Assembly: GCA_027886175.1 (NCBI GenBank)
Contig: JAJNNQ010000100.1
Span: forward strand, 3,759,501-3,823,500
Source: Phylloscopus collybita
Taxonomy: Eukaryota > Chordata > Aves > Passeriformes > Phylloscopidae
Direction: 5' to 3'
DNA length: 64,000 bases
Under the pieces are notes generated by a model. It was not told the DNA's origin. It saw only the letters and a list, made by a program, of their open reading frames with translations, and ran no database searches. Below, piece by piece: positions 1 to 11,674 of the stretch; position 1 is the first letter of the stretch, and each line of letters starts with the position of its first letter. Both the position numbers and the translations under genes were made by a program.

Positions 1-1391
1 CAATGAACTCTGGTATTTAGGGGTAATTGTTTGGTGAAAAAAAATCAAAACATATTCACATCAATCGTGGGGGCTGTGTGGGGAACACAATTCATTTCAG
101 GAGATAACAGCAAGAAGCTGGAAAGGAGAATTTTAGTCTGCTCCAGTGGAAAAAGAACAAATAACTACAAATAGTTGAGTAATGTAGGAAGCAATTTGCA
201 AATGCCTTTATGATAAAATGTTGCAAATTAATTCTTTCTATACTTACATTTGTAATGTCTGTTTAAATGTTTTCTAATAGATACTGGTTTGATTGAAAAC
301 ATTTATGAACCCTGAAGCTGAAAGAATGGTATTTAATTTAAATACATTTTAAAAAATGAGCTTTTTAACTTTCAGTTTTCTTTAAAAGGACTCAAAAAGC
401 TAAAATGTAAAATGAAGACCTTTTGAACTCAGTTACCAATCACACAGAAATGTCTGGATTTGGCCAAAATTCATACTTTGGGACTTATCTACAAATGTTG
501 TCAATTAATGAGAAATATCAATTAACACTTTCATGTTTCCCCCTCCTTATGGATGAGAACGTGGCAGCCGTGCAAGATAAATGACTAAATTAACAATTAT
601 TTTATTAAGCATCATGATCTTTACTCATCTTGCCCCAAAACAGGTAAAGTCCTCGAGGTTCTTACACAGAAAACATTGCATTACCCTCTCAGTGGTTGGA
701 GAAAAACCCCTCTGAGCAGCAGGGACATCCTTTATTTGGTGCAATTTCCATAAAAGTGTGTGGGGTTTTTCCTCCCTAACAGTCTGAATGGCTTTGATTA
801 AATGACATTTCCTAACGAAGCACTTTCTCACTGGATCGTGGGCAGGTTTTCAGTGCTGCCACATCTGTGGAATGGTTTCACGTTATTCTCTTAAGTAAAC
901 ATAGGACTATAAAATGTAAACATAAACAGAACAGTTCTAGAACAGTAAAAGCATAATTTGAATAAACAGGCAGGCTAATGAAACACCATTACATGTAAGG
1001 GCTATCATCTCCCTAAGTGCTAAGCACTGATCCTGCAACTGCAAACTCAGAAGTAAAAGAATTCATTTGCCTTAATCTTTTGATTTTTATGTGAGTCACA
1101 AAAAAAAGTTTGCTCCTACACATTGGCCATTAAAGCTACCTTGCAATTTGGGGACTGTTATTGCCTTTTCAGCCTTGACCCACCCACTGAGGGCTGATTT
1201 GGGAAGGGAATCATTTATTTGTAAACTTATTAAGGACAGTGATTAAGAAATCTCTAATCCAAACTGCAAAATTAGTTGAAAGGTGGCAAAATGTGTTTAA
1301 TATTACCTGGTTCCTCAGCACTGTCTGGTCTGATCTGTCATGGACAGGACAGAATTTACAAGAATGTAAAAACAACCAAGTGACACCCAGA
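1..1391. other. Gene-free stretch
   Basis: AT-rich, non-coding; I recognise no repeat or gene. Confidence 0.6.
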
Positions 1392-1671
1392 GGATGACTG
1401 GATTGTTAAGGTGGGAAAGGATCATCAAATCCAACCAGCAGCAGCATCACCAGGTTCACCATCAACCCCTGCCCTCAAGTGCCATCCCCACAGGTTTTTT
1501 GAACATTTCCAGGTCTGGTGACTCCATCTCATCCTCACACGGCCCATTCCACTGCTTGTCAAGTCTTTCCATGAAAATATCTTTCCTGTTATCTAAACCA
1601 AACCTTCCCAGCACAACTTGAGGGCGTTTCCTCTCATCCAGTCCCTTGTTACCTGGGAGAAGAGACTTAAT
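1392..1671 (-). mobile_element. CR1 LINE, 3'-end fragment
   Basis: Read on the minus strand this matches the last ~280 bases of avian CR1. Blocks include the complement of TTGAACATTTCCAGG, CCATTCCACTGCTTG and CTTGAGGGCGTTTCCTCTCA. The 3' end lies at the low coordinate. It is diverged and non-coding; the short open frames on both strands here are fortuitous. Confidence 0.85.
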
Positions 1672-1722
1672 TGCCTTATTCATAAAAACGATAGCCACAT
1701 TTACATATTTATTTTTTCTTAA

Positions 1723-1758
1723 TTAGTAATCATTGATATTTTAGTAATCATTGATATT
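1723..1758. repeat. Perfect tandem duplication, 2 x 18 bp
   Basis: The unit TTAGTAATCATTGATATT occurs twice without mismatch at 1723-1740 and 1741-1758. Confidence 0.9.
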
Positions 1759-2105
1759 TATATTCATGATGCATTTGGATCAATACTCACATGGATTTGA
1801 GTGCAGCAATTCCATTTGCCCATTCTTTAATGTCTAAGGAGCATCAGTTTGAGTCAAGATTGTTCTTGAACCTTCCTACCTTAACAAATAAAATTGCAGT
1901 GTTCTCTGCTACATATTTTAGTTCAAATTGTCAGTTACAAGCAGATCTGAAAAGTGACACCTGCAAACCCATGCAAGGTTAAAAATTCTCTCTCTAATAA
2001 TTCTGCTTCTTCATGGTGTTGATGCTTCTGTTTCTATTTTCCCAGACAGAAAATATGAAACCACACAGTGTAAGGAAAGTGCATGTGCATGCCCTCCCTA
2101 CATTT

Positions 2106-2190
2106 CCTTACGAGAAACTATAAACACGTAAACTATATAAACTATATAAATACAGCATATAAATAAAGTTTATATAAACGATATAAACTG
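2106..2190. repeat. AT-rich imperfect tandem repeat (TATAAAC-like)
   Basis: Repeated ACTATATAAA and GATATAAAC-like blocks form an AT-rich low-complexity stretch. TATA-like motifs here look like repeat units, since no gene follows. Confidence 0.6.
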
Positions 2191-2739
2191 CAAAGAAAGA
2201 GCAGCAGAAGAACAAGGCATCCCACTTTGTCATGAAACTTTCAGGATTCCGTGTTGCTGTGTTTGGATCCTGCTTACGAAGCAAAGTGGTAGAAATCTGC
2301 TCTTATGGGGACATTTGGGGCTGTTTGGGGGAAAAATAAAAAGGCATAAACCTGCTACTTTCAGTTAGGGAAAGCAATTTAAATCCGTGGAAATAATTAG
2401 ATATGAAGCATCTGTAACTGCTCCTATTGTTTTGATAGCTTTTATCACAGTGATAAATTTGCAGAGAGGTAAGCGTGCTCGGTTTTTAAGTGTAAGTGTG
2501 ATTGTCAATTAAAGAAGAGATTATATTGTCAACAAAAGACAAGTGAATGTCGTAAGTGGCAGTTTGCATATGTTTACCTTGAGTGCTGCAGAATCTGGAG
2601 CTGGATTCTCCTCGTTTGGGTGCTTTACTGTTCAAGCAGCATGTCAATTCCAATATGTACTTACCACTGCTTTTGTTACTCTTTCCCTTGCTTAGGTTTC
2701 CAGTCAGAACCATTCCATGCTCACCCCACCTTTGCTTCC

Positions 2740-3078
2740 TGTTGTTTGGGTTCCCCTCTGATTTTTTTAAGAAGTTTTTCCAAAGTTCTATTTTAGTTTT
2801 TTGTATTTACTTCTTGCAATAGAGTCAGACAAGATTTTACATAAACAACTTTTTTGTTATTGTAACCGTATAACCATGTTTACATTTTTCTTATAAAGAG
2901 GAGACTGTTGATAAATTGTTAGATTGTCTAGTGTAGTTGAAGAGGAAGACTGTCTTCCTCTAATCTACAGTTACTGCTGAAATTTTATAAATGTTAAACA
3001 TTGTAAATAAACTACTTGTTGTTGTTGTTGTTTTAGACATTTTAGTGTGTGAGTCATTTCTTTGTGTCGTGTGCAACA
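2740..3078 (+). mobile_element. Solo LTR, family 1 copy A (6-bp target duplication)
   Basis: The element begins TGTTGTTTGGG and ends GTGTGCAACA, so it has TG...CA ends. It is flanked by an exact 6-bp duplication GCTTCC (2734-2739 and 3079-3084). It carries a TATA-like TTTACATAAA and a poly(A) signal AATAAA near 3005. The same family occurs at 46206 and 46915. A 6-bp duplication suggests an ERVK-like (class II) retrovirus. No internal viral sequence is adjacent, so this is a solo LTR left by recombination. Confidence 0.88.
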
Positions 3079-3723
3079 GCTTCCTTTTTTTCCTGTTTGG
3101 ATAATTCCACTCTCCCATTCAGCACAGACATACACACACCTGAGAAAAGAAAAAACCTCAGGAAAGGAGAATGTGTTGTGCTGCCTGAAGCCATCCATCA
3201 CGTCTACCCCATAAAACCTATTGCTCTAAAAGGCAATAACTGCAGCTTTGTTTTACAAAGTAGTAGCAGCAGAGACAAAACCAGGAACTATAAAAAGGTG
3301 GAATCCTTGGAACCTTGTTGTCTTTGCAGCCTTGATGCATTAAGACAAATTTAAAGACACTGCTTTATTACTGAATTCTCCAACATCAAATGTTTGCTGT
3401 GTAAAACAGGGAAAGGGCCTTAACTTGATGAAAAATGGAACAAATCAAAGGCAGGAATGATCACCTGCTCCTCAAGACATGAAAACCTTCCCAGGGCAGG
3501 GGAGCTTTTGCAGAAGTTAAAATGCTGAGTTCCTCAGCTCAGCTGCTGGGGTTTGGGGATGCAGAGCCAGAATCTGCAACTGCAGTGAGGTTCTGGCACC
3601 CAGCTACAGCCCCTGGGCTCCCAGGGCTGCTCAAGAGCCATAAAAAACCCATTGAGAGGGCAGAGGAGGATTTTAATGCTGATCCCAAGGAGTGGAGCTG
3701 CAGGGAGGAGGCAGATTTGGGGG

Positions 3724-4072
3724 TGATGCCTCAAGTTTTATCTTTCATGTATTTCAGGTTCTGTGCTGCCCAGGGGTGCAGCTCTCAGCCTCACATTCAG
3801 GGTCACTCAGCTCTGCACAGAGCAACCTGGAGCTGGAATTGGACAATTAAACCCCAACATGCAAATGGACCCAAACTGATCCAAGTGTGAGACCTTGTGA
3901 CCATTTGTCCATTTTGTGACCATTTTGTGACCATTTTGGGTCCACCTTGGGTGCAGCCCTGGCCAGGCTCTTGTCCTGTCCAAGGTGTACCCTAAAGGCC
4001 TTTCAATAAATATTTACTTTATTCTCTGGCTCTGCCCAGTCTCTGTTCCAGGTCAGCCTTCCCCAGGCATCA
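3724..4072 (+). mobile_element. Solo LTR, family 2 copy A (short form)
   Basis: The element starts TGATGCCTCAAG and ends CCAGGCATCA; TGATGCC and GGCATCA are inverted termini. GGGG flanks both ends (3720-3723, 4073-4076), a possible 4-bp target duplication. It has CAATAAATA near the 3' end. Compared with the copy at 43871 it lacks about 120 bases after GCACAGAGCA. It also contains repeats of the GTGACCATTTTG type. Confidence 0.8.
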
Positions 4073-4473
4073 GGGGCAGCCACTTCTCCAGGCAGTGAGA
4101 GGCCAGAATTCCTGACCTTGGGAACTGCTCTGTCTCCAGCCAGGAATAGTCTGATTTACAGACAGGTGAAGGAGAAAGTACAAACCCATCAAGCTGAGCA
4201 GAAGCTCAAAACTGCTCCTCTTCCCTCTCTACTTTGTTAGAAACGTTTTCCTGATAACAGGAGGTTTCCATTCCAAACAAGACACTGGCTTCAATCTATC
4301 TGTAAAAGGAATAACTTAATTTTTTAAGAGTTCTGAAAATTTGTTCAGAGGAAAAGCTGTGCTCACGGCAATATTGGCTCTTGGACTTCTCACAGGCTGG
4401 GAAGTATGGAAATCTCTAAGAGTGCTAGCTCTATTTTTCATATAAATACAATTACTTTAACAGTTGTTTCTCC

Positions 4474-4561
4474 TTTTTTTTTTTTTTTTTTTTTGTGCTT
4501 AGGTGACAAAAATGGATTATTTAGGTGGGTATTTTTTTTTTGGTTTTTTTTTTTTTTTTTT
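4474..4561. repeat. Poly(T) tracts
   Basis: T21 at 4474-4494 and a second T-rich tract (T10, GG, T18) at 4532-4561. No LINE or SINE body was recognised next to them. Another T-tract lies at 5542-5572. Confidence 0.85.
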
Positions 4562-5782
4562 GCTAGTTTAGTGCTACTATTTCTACCCATTATATCTTCT
4601 TCTGTTGTGAGATCACTGTCCTCGGGGGAGACAAATTATAACTCTCTTGCTCTGGTACTAAAACACTTTATGCAAATTGAATGGAAGGCAGCTTTTTTTT
4701 ATAAGGTATAGCACTTTCTACAAAATTAGAGCAATCATGAGGCAAAGCCTTTCATAGCTCACTTGGCTTCACTTCCCTGGCTCTCTCAGGAATATTATTA
4801 TTTTTATTTTTTTTTAAACTCTATGGCCATTGAGGCAACTGCTCTCAAACCTCTAAGCCCTTCTGGAGAAAGGCCTTGTGAATGTTGCAAATTATGGATT
4901 ATTCCTACCAAAACCACACCTCCATACAAAAATTAACTGTATCTGCATTTCCAGTACCTGCTCCTCCTGAATTTTAAAGCCTCATGACACTTGAGCTGGC
5001 AGTGGAGACGCGATTTTACAGCTACATAAGATGTGTTTTTAGCAAATTCCACTTTTCCCAGCAGAGGTCAGCTCAGCTTCACCTGGAAAAGCTTGTCCTT
5101 TACTCACATGGACTCGACACCTTGCTCTTCCCTGTGTGAGGAGCAGTTCCTGCCCTGAACCCCAGCAGATCATGCATGAGGTGGTTCTGTTTAAAGACCA
5201 TCCATCTGATGATTCTGTTTCACTCAGCTGTGGTTTTCTCCTGGAGATTGTTCTTCTGGTGCAGCCATGACAAAGCTGAATTAACAGTCAGTGATCAAAT
5301 GGAGGCAGCAGTTCCCATTTCTCCACCATTTCCATCACAACAGTGTGCTGCTCACCACTCAGGAGCAATTCTCCTTCAGTGGGGTCTCATTTCAGCTGAA
5401 CACTGAGGAAATACAGATATATCTATTTTTTTTTCCCAAGTGCACCTTAGAAATTATAATATTGGCAATCCCACTGATGCCCAGAGGAGCTGCTGACTTT
5501 GCACTGCAGATCAGTGGCATTTTCACCTGATCTTCCCTGTCTTTTTTTTTCTTTTTTTTTTTTTTTTTTTTTAATTAAATGCAAAATAATTTATAAAACA
5601 AAGAGCTTCACGGCAAAGAAATACATGAAATAAAAAATGACTTTTTACCAGCATTCCCCCTGCTCTATTTAGTGTCATCAAATCCAAGGAGGCACTAATC
5701 TGAAGAAGTCACCCTCATGAGGCACTATCAATGCACATTCTCTCTTAGGATCTGATCTCTCTTAATGCATGATCTCTCTTAG

Positions 5783-5860
5783 CAAACCCAAAATTAAGGT
5801 AAACATGGAAGCTTCAGAGACCAAACCCAAAATTAAAGTAAACCTGGAAGCTTCAGAGAC
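5783..5860. repeat. Tandem duplication, 2 x 39 bp
   Basis: Two 39-bp units (5783-5821, 5822-5860) differ at only two positions by eye. The unit is a multiple of three and open in one frame (repeating KPKIKVN), but no gene context supports coding. A TGATCTCTCTTA-like short repeat precedes it at about 5740-5780. Confidence 0.88.
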
Positions 5861-6204
5861 ACTTTGGGGCTTCAAATTCTTGGTCTCCTTAAAGCTCTTC
5901 CCTTGCTGCTGTGGCTGGTTCTGCACTACCAGCAAGGACCACAGCAAGTGCAGGCAGAGCCACACCTGGAGAGGGCACAGAGGGGTTCTGACCTCCCCTG
6001 GCCTGCCTTTCCTTCACATTTCCTGTCCTGGTTTTGCATGCTCTTCATTCACTCCAGACACTAAATATTCTCATCACTCTCTGCAACTCCCTGAAGGGTG
6101 GCTGTGGTCAGCTGGGGGTTGGTCTCCTTCTCCAGAGACAGAAGGAGAGAACACAGCCTAAGGCTGTGCCAAGGAAAGTCTGGATATTTCCAAGGAAATA
6201 TGGA

Positions 6205-6420
6205 TATCCAAGGGTTGGATATTAGGGAAAAGTTTTTCACAGAAAGAGTGATAAAGTTCTGGAATAGCCTGCCCAGAGAGGTGGTGGAGTCACCATCCCT
6301 GGCTGTGTTTAAATAAAGCCTGGATGTGGCACTGGGTGCTGTGGTTTAGTTGAGGTGTTAGGGCTGGGTTGGACTCGATGATCTTGAAGGTCTCTTCCAA
6401 CCCTGTGATTCTGTGATTCA
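6205..6420 (+). mobile_element. CR1 LINE, 3'-end fragment
   Basis: Contains the + strand CR1 blocks AGAGAGGTGGTGGAGTCACC, GTTGGACTCGATGATCTTGA and GGTCTCTTCCAACCC, and ends with GTGATTCTGTGATTC, the CR1 tail repeat. The 5' part is missing. Confidence 0.92.
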
Positions 6421-9400
6421 CTGGCAACCATTGGGACAAACCTGGCAATCTGTGGTTAAAGGCTGAACCTGGTGACACATGAAGATGTGGGCTCATCCTC
6501 TTTGTTAGGGCAGGGACAAGACGTTTTGCAGCGAGCTTGAAAATCAAAATTTGTGATTTCATGATATAGTTTTGGGTGCAGTGATTAAGCACTTAAGCAC
6601 ATGGCATTAAACAGCAGGATAAAACATTCAGCCTTGAGGTCTGGAAGTGAGAAAGCTGCCAAAATGGGGATAAAAGAGAAAAGACACAAAAAGCAATGGC
6701 TTCCTGACACTGATGCCTGGTAGATTTTTAAAATATCCTTTATCTCCCACCTCTGTTGTCTCAGCCACTCTCTGCACCTTTTCAGCTGTCCTGCACTCCT
6801 TGCTTTAGCCTCTCAACCTTATTCTGATATGAAATATGTCAGATATCTCCTGACTGACTTGTGGTTTTATGCTTTTCCTTTGCACACACTCAAGGTGTAA
6901 ATTTTACCCCAAAAGAGAGCACAAACTTCTGAGGAGCCTCCATGACAGTGCAAGATATTCTGGTTTTTAGCCCAGGCCACCAAAGGCAACAAAAACATCC
7001 ATTGTGAAACTAATTTTCATCCCAAATCTCCTCTAAATTTGCCACTTAAGAGTTCCCCATAGAGCTGGGCGTTTTGAGTCAAGCGAAATATTTGATTTCA
7101 GTACTGTATTTTTAAAAGATGTAGTATCAAAATTAACATACTTTAAAAAAAAATAAAAAAGGCAAAACACAAACCCACAAGTTCTCCTTCAGAAATGTTT
7201 TGACATTTCTTGAAATGACTCATTTTGACTTCTCTTTCACAACTACATTTTCCTGAAGTTGGTATGGACTGGCAGAAAGTTTCTATTTTGGCAAAACTCG
7301 GTTTTTATTTTGTGAGAAAATGTTCTTGGAAAGGTTTCAGGTACTGATAATTGCACTGCCACATTTTTTTTCTGCTCCTCCAGGTCCATGTTTGGATTCC
7401 TACCTCCAGAGTCACTTGCTTTTGTAACTGAATAACCCCAAACCTCACTGAGGATCCTAAAAACCACACTGGATAAACAAATGTCCATTTCATAACAATA
7501 AATGGCCAATGGGATGGGCATGAAACCGGCTCAAAAGTGATGATTTTAGTGGAATTTATTTTAAAAGGCCCTACAGAAAAGCAGATTATGGGGGTAGAAA
7601 AACAAGCATTGTGTGAATCTAGAGCAATGAGTCCTTCCCCCAAAGTAACATCTGAAATAAAACTGCTTGAAGGGACATATGCAGCCATAATTTTATTGAT
7701 ACACTGCATCCTCAGCTTCATCCTTTTATTTCAAGTAAAAGTGATTAAAGTTGGTGCTTATTCAAGCTTAAATATTCCAGTGTTTGAGGCATTTAATTTT
7801 TTTTGAAATTACTTAACCAGAAGTATTAGTTTTAAACACTGCCACAGGAGTTCTGAGTTTTCATGCCTCTAGAAGAATAACCTATAGAAAATATGCTGTA
7901 TTTGTTCCATGCTGTTGATGAATATCATAAATGCAATTAGCAAGGGAGCTGGCCTTCTGCTTTAAAGGCATCATATCATGGGATTACAACAGAAATAAAC
8001 AAAAAGCCAGAGGTTGTCTGCTCCACTGTCTATTCTGCAAACACAACATTTTTTTTTTCTTTTATAAATCAACAGTTTGTCTTAATCTAATAGAGAAATG
8101 CCCATGGATAAATGTGTTTATCACATCACATAAATATCACATTGTCTGCCGTGTACTGCAGTATCTCTGAACTCCCAAATGCCAACGTGCAATAAATAGC
8201 AAACGTTGTTACAGGAATTAATGTCTGTCACAGCCAGGAGGATTTCACACCTGATTTATATTTTCCAGGAAGTTGCTTCCATGCAGTTGTGCAGAGAAGC
8301 TTCTTATTTTATCCTGCTGGAAGATGCTCTTGGCTGGAGGAGCCGTGTCTGCCCCTCAGATGTGAGATCAACAGGGTTAAAACTCTTGTGTCACCACAGA
8401 GAGCAGCTTGTGGGGCTGCTGAACCTGCAGAGAGCACAAAACCCCAAATCAGGGTGCAACAGGGGACACAGCAGTCCCAGTGGGAGTCCCAGTAGTGTTT
8501 CCACATTTTCTCTGACTTCTCTGCAGCCAGAGCCTTGATTAGCAAAATCTCTGACCTGCCCTGGGGTCAGGGTGAAGAGCCTTCAGCAGCTTGGGCTGCT
8601 ACAACCACGGGCTGGTGCTTTTTAGGACTTTTACATCGCTGATCATCCCACGCCACGCACAGAAGCAACAGGAACGTCCATCCACAATCTCTCTCAGCTC
8701 TTCCCCCAAGCGTTTCCCAATGTCCCAGAGTCTCCTCACTGCTGCTTTGTGATTCCAGCTGCAGCCCCTGCATGAACTCATTTTAGGGGGATGTTACAGC
8801 ACCACATATGCAGGGCTCTTTCAGAGCATTTGGGTTTCCTCTCGCCTGCAGAAGGTCCAAACCTCCTTCACTCACCTGTGTGCACCTAATGCACGGTCTG
8901 AATAACTGATGGTGATTTCAAATGAACTTCCACAGGTCTTTCATCTCTGAAAGAGCCCTTGGCCTCTTTTCTCTTTGCTCTCTTTGGACAGGGATGAAGT
9001 CAGAATCTTCTCTTTCTTCTTTGATTGGTTTTGAACTGGAACAATTTTAGGTTTTGACAAGAAAAGGGAAGAAAAAAATGTCATTTCAAGTAGTAATTTT
9101 CTACTTCATAAGGATCAAATTCTTAAGATTCCTGCCTTAAAAGAGAGGAACACCGCAGGAAAGAACTGAGGTAATGAACATTTCTGTCACTCAGCTCACA
9201 AACTCATTTTTCTTCTACATTTTATTAGATGCTGCCTTGCTCTCCTCCTTAAACAGAAATGACAGATTATATTAGATGCATAAATTATATGGATTATATT
9301 TCTGTCACCAGTAAATTAGCTGTTAAATTTAGTTTGCATGATGCTATTGACAGGTCTCTGATTTAAGAACGTCTTTTCTTTTTAGTAATTTTTTTTTTCA

Positions 9401-9562
9401 CCTTTTCTTCTTTTCTCTTTTGTCAAATTCTCCATCACAGTTTGGAAGAAGCCAGCAAAAGTTTTTAACGTATGTCACAGAGTTACAAGGACAGAAAGGC
9501 TGTGGTTTCTCTTAGAGAGATGGGGAAATGAGGGCTCATGAGAAAATAGTTAAGCCCAGTTA
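6421..9562. other. Gene-free stretch
   Basis: No repeat or gene recognised. The longest frame (138 codons, minus strand, 7305-7721) has no familiar motif. Confidence 0.55.
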
Positions 9563-9672
9563 GGACTCACCATCCCTGGCAGTGTCCAAGGCCAGGCTGG
9601 ACATTGAGGGCTTGGAGCACCCTGGGATAGTGGAAGCTTTAATGCCCTTTCATCCCAATCCATTCTATAAAT
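9563..9672 (+). mobile_element. CR1 LINE, short diverged 3' fragment
   Basis: TCACCATCCCTGGCAGTGTC, AAGGCCAGGCTGGACATTGA and GGGCTTGGAGCACCCTGGGA are CR1 3' sequences. Most of the following segment is deleted before a short CATTCTATAA end. Confidence 0.7.
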
Positions 9673-11655
9673 TAAATAAATATGATATAAGCACGCTGGC
9701 CAATAAACACAGCTCTCAGTGCAGCTCCATGTTTTGGTGCACTTATTCTCTTACTTTTTGTACAAAATTTCCCTAAGCCTAAAGAGATGTTTCTGTCCCA
9801 AGTAGGAGCCAGACACAGTAAAGACTTGTTGAGGTTTAAGCTTTACTGTTGGCTCCTCAATTTGGTTTTGTTTCCAGATCTCTCAGGAAATAAACCCTCT
9901 GCTAAGAAACCATTTCTGTAAATTGTGAGCAGCTGAAAAGTTAGAGCAGACAGTTCATCCAAGCTCCAGAGTTCCACAGTTCTGCCGTGCAGGGTGCAAG
10001 TGCCACTTGCAGGTCTGATCCAGAGGGATTTTCACTGGGGCTGGAACTGAAAGGGTCAGCACATCCACAGCCACTAGAGTGGTCAAATGTCACAAATGCT
10101 GTTCATATTTGTGGGATTTGTGCAATTCCTTCCAGTCTGTGGTGGTCTGTGGAGTTCTTAGAGAAGAGAACAGCCAGGATGTCCCACCCAAAATTCCAGA
10201 GGCACAGCTCTGTGCCCAGCCCAGCCCAGCTGGACGGGGGCTCAGCCTCAAGCTGCTGTTTCAATAAATGATCAGGAAGCAGACAGGTTCCTGTACGAAG
10301 AGATGTGATGCCAGATGTGCTCTAACAAGCAGCTTGCTGAAGTCCAGCGACTTGGAAAAGCTGATTGTTCAAAAATTTTGCAGATTCAGCTCACTCTGCA
10401 CCCCTGTGTTTTCATGCCACATCCTCAGATCACCTTCCCTTTCATTAAATTGTTTCTGTGGAATCCCCAGGAAGTTATTGACATAACCAAGCTTAGCTGA
10501 TGTTATTATACCTGCAAACTAGTAGAGTTCCTATAGACACAAAATTATAACCAAAATACCAGTTTGAAGATGAAGAGTTCTTCCTGGAACTCTCTTTATC
10601 AGAAGCCCTAAGTATTCCACCCCAGGAATTAACTAACAGATATTTCATGCAGCTCTTTCTTCACTTGCACAGAAATATTTATTCTTCCTGGACTTTCCAT
10701 GAGCTATTGCACAGCCTGAGGCTAACTGTGATTTACAGATGCTATGAATAAATAGATGTTTTAATGTCTGGGCTGCACTCTGCTCCAACATGCAATAACA
10801 ATCTCAAGGCACTTTATGCTACCAAGAGTTTGAACTCCTGGAAACAGCCACGTATCCTCAAAAATTTGACAGCACTTGTATTCCTGAGCAGCAAGAGTTG
10901 CCAACTGCTCGTTTGATTTCTTGGTGATCCTTCATGTTGCTTCTGGTTTTCCTAAGAAAAAGTTCCTGGGAAATTCTGTGGCACAGAAAAGTAGAAACCC
11001 AAGGAATTCCCTTGATAACACGACATAAAATTGGAAATTTCACCATCAGGATGAAGGAACTGGGCTCCAGAGCTCTTTATGCAAGGAAGGGCAAAAATGC
11101 ATTGTGGAGTCGACAGGAATAAACACTGGAGGGTGGGAAGGAGCCTGGTTTGAAGCTTTTAAATGAACCTATAAAGAACTCTGCTTTAAAGGTTTGCTCA
11201 AGAAGTATTCATTACAAAACACTTTAAAGTTGGAACCTTAAATGTGGTTTTAGCATGAAGTAGGTGCAATAAAATTTTAAAACAAAGCAGCCCAAGTACT
11301 GTTCTGTTAATGCTCTCACAGATACTCTATAGACATTTGGCAGGCTCAGCTGTTTAACAATCATCCCTATAACCTTTTTAGCTTTTATGTTCCTTTTTTA
11401 TCAGGAGGTTTGCTTGAACCCTGAACCACAATATAGACTCCTGTTCCTGCACAGAAAAACAGGGGCAAACCAGCAGCACCAAGAGCTAATCAACTCTCTC
11501 CCCTCGTTTAGCTTCCTGATCCTTCGGGGTGTTTTACTGGGAAAATAGAAACCAACCCCTGCGGGAACCACCCAGGGAACCATGGGGATTTAACCCCTGC
11601 AGTTCAACAACAATTATCATCGCACTAATGACACACATCCCTTGCAGGGGCTGGA

Positions 11656-11674
11656 TTTTTTTTTTTTTTTTTTT
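11656..11674. repeat. Poly(T) tract, T19
   Basis: A 19-base T run without an adjacent recognised retroelement. Confidence 0.9.

Noticed and set aside
2106..2190. TATA-box promoter
   Set aside because: TATA-like motifs are units of an AT-rich repeat and no gene follows.
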